From: Orientallactaga sibirica
Taxonomy: Eukaryota; Chordata; Mammalia; Rodentia; Dipodidae
Direction of reading: 5' to 3'
Assembly: GCA_036365145.1 (NCBI GenBank)
Contig: JAEOAD010000030.1
Span: 10,726,501 to 10,790,500, forward strand
DNA length: 64,000 nucleotides
In this document: piece by piece, positions 10,295 to 20,580 of the stretch
Numbering within the stretch: the first letter of the stretch is position 1
How the letters are laid out: the number at the start of each line of letters is the position of its first letter
Made by a program: the position numbers and the translations under genes
Notes under the pieces: generated by a model
Database searches by the model: none
Seen by the model: only the letters and a program-made list of their open reading frames with translations
What the model was told of the DNA's origin: nothing

Positions 10295-10996
10295 TGAAAG
10301 GATGGAAAAAGCCATAAATGCTTCAAATTCCAGACCCGGCTCTCTGTCAGCAAATAGGTAAAAGGTCACCCTTCTTGCTGGTTCAGAGCCTGCTTCCTGC
10401 ATGAACCTAAGTAAAAAGAACAGGCTTCTGAGTATGGGACTCTGGCCTAGTGAGATAACGGGAAATGAGCTAACTAACTGCTTATCTGGCTTCTGTAAAC
10501 TGCTTGCACCATAAAAGGAAAGATTACACACAGAAACCCCTGGTTGAACTTAAGCCCTAGTGACCTAACTTAACTGCAGTTTGTCACCCCCACCCAGGAG
10601 CCCACGCAAATGCAGACCTCTGAGACTATAGGAAGAAGATCATGGTGTGTTACAAATTAATTGGTCCACAGTGCGCGGGCTAGAACAATTTAAAATGATT
10701 GGCCCAAGGACTATAGAGTGTCATGGAAGAATTGCTTAGCATTGCGCGGGCTTCTGATGATGTGAAATGATTGGTTCACAATGCATGGGCTTTGTTATAA
10801 TCCTATAAAAGCTGTCCTGATTCCGCACTCGGGGCCTTCAGTCCTCTACCCCTGTGTGGCATACGACTGTGGGCCCCAGCGCACTTGGAATAAAAATCCT
10901 CTTGCTGTTTGCATCAAGACCGTTTCTCGTGAGTGATTTGGGGTGCTGCCTTTCCCGAGACAGAGCCCAGGGAGTCCCCGGATTGAGGATCTTTCA
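10295..10996 (+). mobile_element. Gammaretroviral solo LTR
   Basis: A 702-bp LTR with inverted termini TGAAAG...CTTTCA and a 4-bp target duplication GTGT (10291-10294 and 10997-11000), the size made by gammaretroviral integrases. U3 has three ATTGG (CCAAT-type) boxes at 10660, 10698 and 10770. A TATA box (tataaaa) lies at 10804-10810, and the poly(A) signal AATAAA at 10889-10894 is followed by 'ctcttgctgtttgcatcaag', very like the R/U5 of murine-leukaemia-type viruses. No internal viral sequence remains, so LTR-LTR recombination removed the provirus. It sits about 30 bp inside the 5' end of the half-L1. Confidence 0.93.
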
Positions 10997-11194
10997 GTGT
11001 GACTCCTATGCAGCTATCTTACCTGGAACTCCCCTAATAATTACTATTCTTCTAATTTTATGTTTATCATTTTTATGCCTTTCTACTTGCTATGCCCCTA
11101 AATAAAGTGTATTTGTTGCATATTTCTAAACTCTATCAATAATAGAAACAAAGTTCCTTTTTTTGGTTAAAACTATGATTTATATATATATATA

Positions 11195-11490
11195 TATTTT
11201 TTTATTATTTATTTGTGTGTATGTATGTGTGTGAGGGGGTGCATGTGTGCCACAGTGTGTGTGTTGGAGGTCAGAGGACAATCTTGAAATATTTCTCTTC
11301 ACCTCCCAGTTTTTGACACAGGATCTATCTTGCCACTGCTGCTTACAAGCTTCTAGATTCTTCTGGCTCTGCCTCCCATTTGCATCTGTAGCCAACTTCA
11401 TGCAGCTACTAAAGAAGATCAAACTTGGGTCAGCAGGCTTGTGAGCAAGCAATGTTATTAACCACTGAGTCCTCTACTCTGCCCCCAAAA
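11195..11490 (-). mobile_element. B3/B4-type SINE
   Basis: Minus strand: (GT)n-rich start, 'ttggaggtcagaggacaat', 'gtgagcaagcaatgttatt', 'accactgagtcctctac'. This is the layout of the rodent B3/B2-related SINE in reverse. Confidence 0.65.
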
Positions 11491-11694
11491 CTATGATTTT
11501 AAAAAAACTATCCAGATCTGCCAGTAGCTATAGTTTATTCACTTGCATTGCCATTGGAATGCATTTAGTAAACATACTACATTGTACTTTTTATTTTTTC
11601 CTCAGTCCCATTTTTATTTTCTTAAGAAAGTTTTTCTGTTATGCTTTTATAGGAATGATACCCAAAAAGAGTATTTAATAAATACTATCTATAC

Positions 11695-11855
11695 CAGGCA
11701 TGGTGTGCATGCCTTTAATCCCAGCACTAGGGAAGCAGAGGTAGGAGGATCGCCATGAGTTCGAGGCTGCCCTGAGATTGCATAGTGAATTCCAGGTCAG
11801 CCTGGGCTACAGTGAGATCATACCGCGAAAAACCAAAACATAAAAAATAAAAAAA
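11695..11855 (+). mobile_element. B1-type SINE
   Basis: Nearly full B1: 'ccaggcatggtgtgcatgcc', 'tttaatcccagcactaggga', 'ggatcgccatgagttcgagg', 'gaattccaggtcagcctggg', A-rich tail. Confidence 0.9.
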
Positions 11856-12010
11856 AAATGCTATCTATTATAAGTAATTTTAAACTGAGATTTAAGTTCT
11901 AATAGCAAGTGAAATTTCATTGAATCTTAAGAAATGTTAACCACAAACTTACAACTGCCTTGCAAGTTACATTCCTAATATTTTTCTTGCCTACATTAAA
12001 AATTTCTATT

Positions 12011-12140
12011 GGGAGGCAGAGGTAGGAGGATTGCCATGAGTTCAAGGCCACCCTCAGACTACATAGTGAATTCCAGGTCAGCCTGAACTAGAGCGAGACC
12101 TTACTCCAGAAAACCAAAAAAAAAAAAAAAAAAAAAAAAA
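12011..12140 (+). mobile_element. B1-type SINE, 5' truncated
   Basis: Starts at 'gggaggcagaggtaggagg' and ends in an A-run of about 24 bases. Confidence 0.9.
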
Positions 12141-12768
12141 TCTAGAACTCTACCTTCTATATCAAAGTTCAGATACTTGGACCATAGTACACAGATTAAG
12201 TAGGTTAGAGATCTGTCACCTACAAAGTTATACAAGAGATTCCAGTTCAAGTTGATAGAATATACACTAGATTTAAAGTGCTGTATTAAAGAAAAAAAAA
12301 TAACCTCATTGGGACAGTTACAATAAATGTTCTCTTTAGAAGACTTAGCATTATAAGAATGAAAAAAATTTAGGATCATCATTCTACAATTGTTCAGAAT
12401 TACAGAATTTCCTAAGAGTAGAAGTATTGTGGTTAAGGATCAAAACAGTGTCAAGTGAAAAGCAAAATTAATAACACAAATACAATCCATAACAAGAAAA
12501 ATAACTTTTCTCAATGAAGAATCTAGCCATTCTATAGAGATTTACCATTTCCAAGTCCCAAAGTAAGGAACAGAGTAATTTACCAATTTTATTTTCTACT
12601 ATGTGACTTTAAGCTACCTAAGTTCCAAACAGAAGAATATTTGCAGAATGTAATATTGAGTAACAGTTCTGAAATTGATTGTCACGGGCTATTAAGCTCC
12701 TTGTATTAAATGGTTACATATTAATTATTTATACAGATCATTGGTCCAATAACATAAAAATAGAGAAC
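12141..12768. other. Unique AT-rich sequence
   Basis: No gene or recognised repeat seen. Confidence 0.5.
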
Positions 12769-12992
12769 AGGGGCTGGAGAGATGGCTTAGCGGTTATGGT
12801 GTCTACCTGCTAAGCCTAAGAACACCCTTTCAATTCTCCAGATCCCACGTTTAGCCAGATGCAATGTGATGCAAGGGCACAGTGTTGCATTTGCCCACAA
12901 GGGGGTGCATGTTCCTGAAGTTCATTTACAGCAGTGGAGAGGCTGCTGGTGTGCCCATTCTCTCTCTCTCTGACTCTTCCCCCCAAAAATAG
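12769..12992 (+). mobile_element. B2/Dip-type SINE with CTCF-like core
   Basis: Head 'ggggctggagagatggctta', variant body, and a one-mismatch CTCF-like core CCACAAGGGGGTGC at 12895-12908. Short (CT)n tail. Confidence 0.88.
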
Positions 12993-13569
12993 AGAACAGC
13001 ATCTGGAAATTTATCTCATCCAATGTTCATAGATAAATGGGTCAACCATTCTTCCCATTATTTCTGCAGGCAAGTACTAGTTTATACTGAAATCTGATGG
13101 AAATTCAAGTGTCACTTTTTCCAAGCTGCTGCATGAAGAGGATGCTGAAGGAAATCACTACACAGCACACTGTGGCATAAGGACTCTTTCATTTACCAGT
13201 TCTGGCAGGCACACTTCCAAAATATCCCCAACAATCCAGGTCTATTTCTGTCCAGGATACTGAGTGCCAATGATTGGATATAAGCACATGCACATATAAG
13301 CAGCAAGATTACGATCAATAGACTCTGAAAATTGAAAATGGCAGACATAGTGAGGCCAGCAGTGCCCCAGCCACATCACCATTCCAGGCCCGTGGCTTTG
13401 TTATTCTTTATGTATGTGTACACCAGTTATTGTCAGACTTTGGTCATTCCCAGTAGTATGGCATCACATATTCTTGTGCATGTCTTACAAGGCACATATC
13501 TGGGACTCTCCAGGGACAGCATCAGTATTGATAAAACTGTCATGTAGGATATAGATGTTGTCAGCTTTA
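12993..13569. other. Unique intergenic sequence
   Basis: No gene or recognised repeat. It ends in the target site 'catgatgacag' (13570-13580) of the next element. Confidence 0.5.
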
Positions 13570-13580
13570 CATGATGACAG

Positions 13581-14436
13581 TTTTTTTAAATTTTTTATTG
13601 ACAACTTCTATACTTACAGACAAAAAAAACTATATTTCCCTCCTCTCCCCCATTCCTCTTCAAAACTCCATTCTCCATCATATCCCCTCCCTCTCTCCAT
13701 TAGTCTCTCTTTTAATCTGATGTCATCATCTTTTTCTTCTATTATGAGGGTCTTGTGAAGGTATTGCTAGACACTGCAAGGTCATGGATATTGAGGCCAG
13801 TTTCTGTCTGGACAGTTGCATTGTAAGGAGTTGTACCCTTCCTTTGGCTCTTACATTCTTTCCACCCCCTCTTCCGCAATGGACCCTGAGCCTTAGAGGG
13901 TGTGACAGACATGTTTCAGTGCTGGACACTCCTCTGTCCCTTATTCTCAGCACTATGTTGCCTTTTGGGTCATCCCAGTGGTCATCTCCATCTGAAAAGA
14001 GAAGCTTCTCTAACCAGAAGTGAGAGTAGCATTAATATATGAAGAAGGACATTAAGTGTAGTGCTTTCAAGGCAGTTTGGTAGGAATAATATATATATTT
14101 AACCAGAGAAGAGCAGGCTTTACACCCCTAAGGCTCATGACCTCCCCTGCCATAGACTTTTGCTTAGTTTTTTTCAGTACCGGGCATGCATTCCCTCCCA
14201 TAGAGAGGGCTTTCAGTCCAATTATGGAGCAGTTGGTTTCCCCCAGAGCAGACATGCCACTATTGCACCCGTTTGGTCATTGGGCCTGTCTGGCCAAACT
14301 TGAGTTTTCCAGTGTCCACTGTTTTCACTGCTGATGACTTCTGTCTTCCATATGGCTGCATGCAGTGCAGCTTTTTCCAGCTTTCAGTTGGCTGGTCTAC
14401 AGGGAGAAGGTTTTCTGCTCAGCACCAGCTTACTTT
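13581..14436 (-). mobile_element. 5'-truncated L1 (3' UTR only) with target duplication
   Basis: The plus strand begins with a T-rich run and 'ttttttattgacaacttc', the complement of a polyadenylated L1 3' end. It continues through C/T-rich 3' UTR ('cctgagccttagagggtgtg', 'aaaagagaagcttctctaac'). An 11-bp direct repeat 'catgatgacag' (13570-13580 and 14437-14447) brackets it, so this is a complete 5'-truncated insertion. Confidence 0.9.
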
Positions 14437-14447
14437 CATGATGACAG

Positions 14448-15552
14448 CTTTTATACACTGTTTTGTAAACCATTTGCAGACAGTCTAATTTACACATCCA
14501 TCAAGCAGTATACAGGAGATCCCTTGGCTCTGCATGCTATTGATACCTTTACATTTTTGCCTAGTGAGTTGACATGTTCATGTTTCTAATTCCCTTTCCT
14601 TCAACCTTTTCATTGTTTATACATTACTCCTATTTCCTCTTCAGTGAAATGTGTTCCCAATTACCCAGAAGTCATTTGAGTGACTGCCATAGAAGGATAA
14701 GTTTGAGTAATTGAAGAAACAAGGTTCCCAGAGTCATTGAAAATTGTCACCTTTCAGGCAGTAAGTAGTTAGCTCCATTTTTCTGGGAAAGGGGATGTAG
14801 CTGAACCTCAGGTCTTTTCCTGGGAGATGTGGACACACATCATTCATCCCAGATAGTACTCAGGCTACAGACTAAGGTATGATTGCACCAAAACCAGTTT
14901 TAGTGAACCAGTGGGTTTATTGGTGTTACTTACAAGCAGAGTGAGGGGTTGCTTACAAGAGCAACGGATGACTCAAAGGCAGCTGCATCACCAAAAAGCT
15001 CACCCCAGCTTTTTGACAACTCACAGAAGCTACATCTGTCCAGTACGCTGCACAACCTGCGGCAGCTTGGATTGGCAGAGTCTCTAGCAAACTACATAAT
15101 TTAAATGCAGCCGGTAAGGGCAGGTGGGAGAGTCTCCTTCCCAAGCAGTTCTTTGCTTTTTATATATCTTTGGGGAGAGGGCTTTTGTTTCAGCTCTCCA
15201 AGACTTCTTGACCTCTTGACTCCCTTCTCCCCTGGAGAGGGAATGTTTCATTTCAGAAAACATTGCTACATAACCTTGGAGAGTCTGCCCCCTAGCAGTT
15301 GTTTACTGCTCCTATTTGGGCTGTGGGTATGGAAGTGGAGAGGGCTAAGGACATGGATGGAAACAGTGGCTTCACCTCACACCTGAGCCACTTGGAGCAA
15401 GGTAAGCATTTGCCAAGGAGCCTCAGTGATACATCCAGAACAGTCACTCAGGATGCTGGAGGACATGTAGGTGGTGAGTTCTTAAATTGTATAAAATACT
15501 TTCATGTTTGGAAAATGGAAGGGAAACTATTGTTATTACAATAGAAACTAAG
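14448..15552. other. Intergenic sequence, possibly old repeat
   Basis: No gene seen. The part around 14885-15080 ('gggtttattggtgttactta', 'caaaggcagctgcatcacca') reads like an old rodent interspersed repeat, but I cannot assign a family. Confidence 0.35.
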
Positions 15553-15645
15553 GGTTGGGGAGATAGCTCAGTGGTTAAAGGTGCTTACTTACAAAGCCTT
15601 CCAGACTGGGCCAATTCCCCAATACCCACATAAAGTCACTTGTGG
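15553..15645 (+). mobile_element. B2-type SINE head
   Basis: 'gggttggggagatagctcagtgg' followed by 'ggtgcttacttacaaagcc' and 'ccaattccccaatacccac'. Truncated after the tRNA-like part. Confidence 0.6.
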
Positions 15646-15824
15646 GCCAGACTCATTTGCAGTGGCTGCATGCAGTGCAGCTTTTTCCAGCTTTCAGTTG
15701 GCTGGTCCACAGGGAGAAGGTTTTCTGCTTAGCACTAGCTTGATTCTCAGTGACCTTGCCCCTCAGACAAATGACGTCTTCAGCAATAGAGTTGTACCAT
15801 CTGTTTCTCAAGGGAAACCAAGGG
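15646..15824 (-). mobile_element. L1 3' UTR fragment
   Basis: Contains 'tggctgcatgcagtgcagc' and 'cagggagaaggttttctgct', repeated from 14350-14420. It then extends beyond the 5' limit of that copy ('aatgacgtcttcagcaatag'). It abuts the retroviral LTR remnant at 15825. Confidence 0.7.
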
Positions 15825-16057
15825 CTAATGTAATGATCTCCCCTAAAGGAACTTTTTCTATTCAATTTAACAAATGAGTAATTTTCCCTTCCTCACCTTT
15901 CCCCACCTGGAAAAGTCCTATAAAGCTCACTAACTAAAAACTCAGTGGGCTGTGCTCCTCTCTTGAGAGTCAGCCCTGGCAGCTTGTGCTTTTCCTGAAT
16001 ATAAGCTTTCATCTTTGCCTCAGAGTGGTTTGGTCTTGGTCACTTCTAAACCTTACA
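15825..16057 (+). mobile_element. 5' LTR remnant of the ERV
   Basis: Matches 20341-20580 of the 3' LTR. It has the TATA-like 'cctataaag' (about 15918) and ends 'ccttaca', but lacks the first ~195 bp of U3. Its poly(A) signal is altered: 'gaatataagc' where the 3' LTR has 'gaataaaagc'. Confidence 0.85.
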
Positions 16058-16479
16058 TCTGTTTCCCTGACTTGCATAGGGGGCTTCTCTTGGGTGGCCA
16101 GACCTCCTCTCCCCCAACCAGACCACCAAACTGCCACTGACCCTCTGAAGGCTTCGGACTATCTGTGCCTGATACTGGCTTGTACACCCACCACAATTCA
16201 GCCTCAGTCTTCTTCCCTTCTTCATCTCCTCCCTCCTCCTCTCTAAGTGTCCCTCTCGGGTTGGCCTGCTCTCAGGTTTAATCCCTTCTCTTAGAAGCCC
16301 TGCCAGCATGCCAGGCCATACCCCTCACCTGCTCTTGGGCCCCAACCCCATGTCTTGAGAAAGATGCACTCTTGACACCTCGGGTCTCTTGCTCTGTGGT
16401 GGGGCACCTTTTGGTTTGGCTGGAACATCTCGGAACATTCTCCCCTTCCTTTCTCTCTACCTCCTGAGGTCTCATCTTT

Positions 16480-18090
16480 CATTGCCAGCCACTTACTCCA
16501 TCAAGAGCACAGGTACCCACCTTGCCCACTAACAGGCTAAAGAGCCAACAGTTGTGACCTGTATGGGGAGGTGCAGGCCCCATTCACCCTAATGGGTCAG
16601 AAGATCATATTGGTGTTCTATGTAAACCCAGCTCAAGCCCTGAGTTCTTTCTCCCACCCTTGTTTTGCTCTTTCTCTGTCTCCTTAAGAACTTAAAGCCT
16701 CTATGACTCTTGGATGACATCAAAGCTTGTAATCTGAACTTTCTTTGCAACTCTGCCTGGCCACAATATAAGCTGGACAATGGGTCCAAATGGCCTGAGA
16801 ATGGTACTTTTGTTTTCCAAATTCTCATTGATTTAGAAAATTTCTGCCAAAGTACAGGCAGGTGGTCTGAAATACCCTATATTAAGGCCCTTTTCACTCT
16901 GATGCACATCTCTCCCTTTCTCTCTCTCTCTCTCTGCTCTTCTCACCAGGTCCTTCTGTAAAGGTCTAAGAAATTTTCTCTAATTCAACCCCTCCCCCAT
17001 ACTCATCCTCACCCTCTGCTTTTTACCAGATGCCATAGATGACCTGGCCCCAACAGCTTTATCTGTCTCCTGTTCTGCCTCTGTGCCCCCCAACCATCTC
17101 TCATCTCCTCTCCTCCTCTTTCCCCTCCTTCCAAACATACTTGTTCTTGCAGAGACTAAATGTACCCTTTACATGAGGTCACCGACACTGAAGAAATTGT
17201 TTGTGTTCATGTTCCTTTTTCCATGTCTGATTTATCCCAGATTGAAAAACATTTAAGGTCTTTCTCCACCGATCCAACATGCTATACCAAAGAATTTCAC
17301 TACCTCACCCAGGCCTATGACCTAACCTGACATGATCTCTTTGTAGTTCTTCCCTCCACTCTCACTCCTGATGAATGAGAACATGTCTGCATGGCCATTC
17401 AGGCCTATGCTAATGAAACTCAACTGATAACACTTTCTCAGTAGGGATGCTTGCTGCCACCAGGGAGGACCCTGGCTGGGAATACCATGCTCCCACCAAC
17501 TCCCCCAGATGGGTGGCCCATGATAGAATAACCCGTTCTTTGCCTCCTAGCTGGCCTCCAAAAGACATCCCATAACTTTGTCAATTTTGAAAAACTCTGT
17601 ACGCTTATCTCAATGCCTAATGAAAATCCACCTGAATTTATGGGATGCCTAACTGAAGCACTCACCCAATACACTTGCCTGCCCCTGCTTCCCAAGAGGG
17701 CACGATAGTTCTCAATACCCATTTTCTGTCCCAATCTGCCCCTGACATCAGGAAAAAATCTTAAATGCTTAGGAAAGGGCCCTCAAACCCCTCAGGGAGA
17801 TCTGCTTGACCTGGCATTTAAAGTTTTTAATAACAGAGAGGATCAGGAAGGGACTGAGAGAGTGGCCAGAGACAGAGTAGTTCCAGCTCCTGGCTGCGTC
17901 CCTGAGGCTTCCTCCAGAGAAGACAATGGGGCTGTAGTGCTCACCGCCAGAACCCTGCTTCAAGTGTGGCCACACCAACCACTGGGCAAAAGCCTTCCAC
18001 AACCCATGCCTGCCACCAGAACCCTGTCCTCACTGTGGACTTGCTGAACAGTGGAAGGCCAACTGTCCTTCCTTGCCTTGACAAGTAGGT
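16480..18090 (+). pseudogene. gag: ERV gag remnant
   Basis: Retroviral Gag builds the particle core. A capsid-like stretch near 17548-17680 contains 'NENPPEFMGCLTEALTQY', resembling the major homology region of class I Gag. At 17949-18060 lie two consecutive zinc-knuckle-like motifs: the first keeps C-x2-C-x4-H but has Phe at the last ligand, and the second has Gln in place of His. Many stops and frame changes interrupt the rest. The exact limits are uncertain. Confidence 0.65.
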
Positions 18091-18139
18091 CAGCCCCTTT
18101 CCCTTGTCCCTCACGAAAGCCAACTGCTGATCTTCTGGG

Positions 18140-19995
18140 CCTGGCGGCCAAAGATTGACGGTGCCCTGGGACCTCAGCCCCCACCAACACTCTCCATATC
18201 ACAATGGAGGAGTGCAGGGTCACATTCCAGCTGGCAGGAAGGCCTGTCTCATTTGTAATCCTACTCTGGTAAGACATTTCCCTTGTAGATGTCTGTGTTG
18301 GATATTGACAGCCTATTCCACTCCCCACGCATCACCCCCCTTACCCTGTGTAGTCTGGAACACTCCCATTCATTTCTCGTAATACCCTTTTGTCCTGTTC
18401 CTCTCCTGGGTTGAGATCTTATGCAAAAACTGTCTCTCTCTCTCTGACTTACTGCTCACACTGTCTTCCTCCTCTACCAGCCCCCTCCCTTACAAAGGAT
18501 CCAAGTTTCCCCTCCCTTTCTCTGAGGTTGATGCCGGGGTGTGGAACATTTCCTCACTGACACTAGCCTCTTACCACATGCCTGTCCTCATCAGACTCAA
18601 AGACCCCATGTCTTTTCCCTGTCATCTTCAATACTTAATCTCACTTAAACATCGCCAAGGACTCAAACCTATTATTTCTCTCTTGCTCAAAGCTGGCCTC
18701 CTTCACCCCACTCATGCCCCTTGGCAATACTCTGATCTTGCCTGTTATCAAACCTGACGGGTCCTAACACTTAGTCCAAGACTTGTGCCTAGTCAATGCT
18801 GCTGTTATGCCCACTCCTCCAGTAGTCCCCAATCCCTATACTCTCCTCTCTCATATCCCTTCTCTCCACTGCTCATTTTTCAGTTCTTGACCTCAAAGAT
18901 GCCTTCTTCTCTATCCCCCTCCACCCCGATTCCTACAAGTTCTTTGCTTTCACCTGGGAGGCCCCCAATCCTCACACTGCCTCTCAACTCACCTGGACTG
19001 TGCTTCCCCAGGGTTTTGGGGATAGCCCCCACCTATTTGGTCAAGCTCCCGCCACTGACCTTTTGCCCCTGGATCTGTTGCCCCGCACACTTTTACAATA
19101 TGTAGATGATCTTTTGCTCTGCTCACCCTCTCTGTCTCTATCTAAACTACACACCAACAAACTTCTTAACTTATCAGATCTAAGGGATGTGGAGTTTCTC
19201 CCCAAAAGGCTCAACTTTCTTTAACCCAAGTTATGTACTTGGGCTTTCTTCTTACCCCCACCTCAAGACAGCTAGACCACAAACAACATCTTTGCTCCCT
19301 ATTCCCACCTATCTCTAAGGAAAAAAAAATTCCTCTCTTTTCTTGGCTTTACTGGGTTCCTTCAAATGTGGATTCCAAACTTGGCCCTTCTGGCAAAGTC
19401 CCTTTACGACAAAGCTAAGGGAGACACTAAGTCAAAGACAGATGCTGCCTTCTCCCACCTGCTCTTGGAAACTCCAGCCCTTGCACTTCCAGTCCTTCAG
19501 CAGCCTTTTCTTCTTTATTCCACAGAAAAGGGGGGTATGGCATTGGGAGTTCTGGCCCAAATGAAGGGCCCATCCTTTGCCCCTGTAGCTTATCTTTCTA
19601 AACAACTAAAACGCTCTGTCCGGGGTTGGCAGCAATGCCTATATCCTCTTGCGGCAGCTGCTCTTCTGGCCCAAGGGGCACAGAAATTCACTTTTGCACA
19701 ACAACTCACTGTCTTCTCCCCCTACAGACTTAAAGAACACATTCTATTCTTGAAACTCGCCTGTCTAAACTGACTTCTGAACTTCACCTATCCTGGCCCC
19801 AGCTCCTCCCACTTGCCTTAACCCGAATCAGAGCTACTTCTTGGGCCTCCTCCTTCCTTAGCCCTTTTGAACTCATGTATGGGCACCCCTTCCTGTTAAA
19901 TAACCTTCCCCCACTACCAGAAACTCCTCTCCATAGGTACGTACCAACTTTTACTGACCTGTCCCTCCTCTATCTCCTACAGGCCTCAAGCCACT
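18140..19995 (+). pseudogene. pol: ERV pol remnant
   Basis: Reverse-transcriptase blocks are recognisable: motif A-like VLDLKDAFFSIPL near 18875-18915, motif B-like LPQGFG near 19005, and motif C YVDD at 19099-19110. A connection/RNase H-like part follows at about 19366-19773 (PVAYLSKQLKRSVRGW). After a deletion, an integrase C-terminal-like piece (SPFELMYGHPFLLNNLP) lies near 19860-19910. Frameshifts and stops separate these blocks, so no enzyme can be made. Confidence 0.8.
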
Positions 19996-20145
19996 GAGGA
20001 ACCACCTCCTCGTCACCTGGCCTGAAGGGAGACCCCTTGACCACATTATCCAGCCTCTCCCATAAGAGCTCATCACTCATAGTCAGCATGAAGATACCAC
20101 AGAAGAGAGAAACCACTGTCCTTTGTCATTAACAAAAGGCTGGAA

Positions 20146-20580
20146 TGTTAGGTCAGGATGGGCTCCCAAGATGGAGTCACCAAGGACAGCAGGAAGTGGA
20201 TTATCCACATTTCTCAAGAAACCGCCCAGCCATTATCCCTTCCTTGCCTAACAAGGCCCCCAGGTCATGGTTTCCTGCCCCCTTATCTCATAAGTCACCT
20301 AGTTAGTGTTCTGGTGTCACACCCTAGCTATTTTAAATCACTAATGTAATGATCTCCCCTAAAGGAACTTTTTCTATTCAATTTAACAAATGAGTTATTT
20401 TCCCTTCCTCACCTTCACCCAACTGAAAAAAAGCCCTATAAATCCCACTACCTAAAAACTCGGGTGGGCTGTGCTCCTCTCTTGTGAGTAAGCCCTGGCA
20501 GCTCGTGCTTTTCCTGAATAAAAGCTTTCATCTTTGCCTCAGAGTGGTTTGCATGGTCTTGGTCACTTCCAGACCTTACA
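20146..20580 (+). mobile_element. 3' LTR of the ERV
   Basis: A 435-bp LTR starting TGTTAGG after a purine-rich tract ('aaaaggctggaa'), the expected polypurine tract, and ending CCTTACA (near-inverted termini). TATA-like 'cctataaatc' near 20431 and AATAAA near 20517. Confidence 0.82.

Larger units (their letters stand above)
7884..11035 (-). mobile_element. Half-L1 (HAL1-like): L1 5' UTR plus ORF1 only
   Basis: Minus-strand LINE. Its 5' end, at about 11035, reads 'aagatagctgcataggagt', like the start of mammalian L1s. The 5' UTR runs to about 9206. The ORF1-like frame begins at 9205 (MQKSLHYNTRNTKNQ), passes a coiled coil (NEIRKSIQGISKEIEMLKK), and RRM/CTD-like parts (SNLRIQGIVEGEEFQ; later IVNKIIEENFPQIRKE and NPALQ-like TKPALQEILEG), with frameshifts and stops. 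The element ends in a 7-base A-tail (T-run 7884-7890) just after ORF1, with no ORF2. A 10-bp direct repeat, 'aataattact', flanks it (7874-7883 and 11036-11045). Without the nested SINE and LTR it is about 2.1 kb. L1 ORF1p is an RNA-binding chaperone. This copy is dead. Confidence 0.8.
15825..20580 (+). mobile_element. Decayed class I (gammaretrovirus-like) endogenous retrovirus
   Basis: Provirus of about 4.76 kb in the order LTR remnant, gag-like, pol-like, LTR. The LTR copies share long identical runs ('aatgatctcccctaaaggaa', 'gtgctcctctcttg'). Gag and pol are recognisable only as short reading pieces broken by stops and frameshifts. The region between the RNase H-like part and the integrase C-terminus is deleted and no env is recognisable. 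No intact primer-binding site adjoins the 5' LTR; 'gggggcttctcttggg' near 16079 weakly resembles a proline-tRNA site. Pol and two-knuckle gag traits suggest a class I ERV of the broad HERV-H/F-like kind. The element cannot express a functional virus. Confidence 0.88.

Noticed and set aside
9838..10353. 171-codon minus-strand frame
   Set aside because: It starts in the solo LTR and runs into the L1 5' UTR across the insertion junction, so it cannot be an ancestral gene.
20346..20580. Shorter LTR boundary beginning TGTAATG
   Set aside because: The match between the two LTR copies extends upstream to CTAA, no polypurine tract precedes TGTAATG, and a proper tract precedes TGTTAGG at 20146. The shorter start is the truncation point of the 5' copy.
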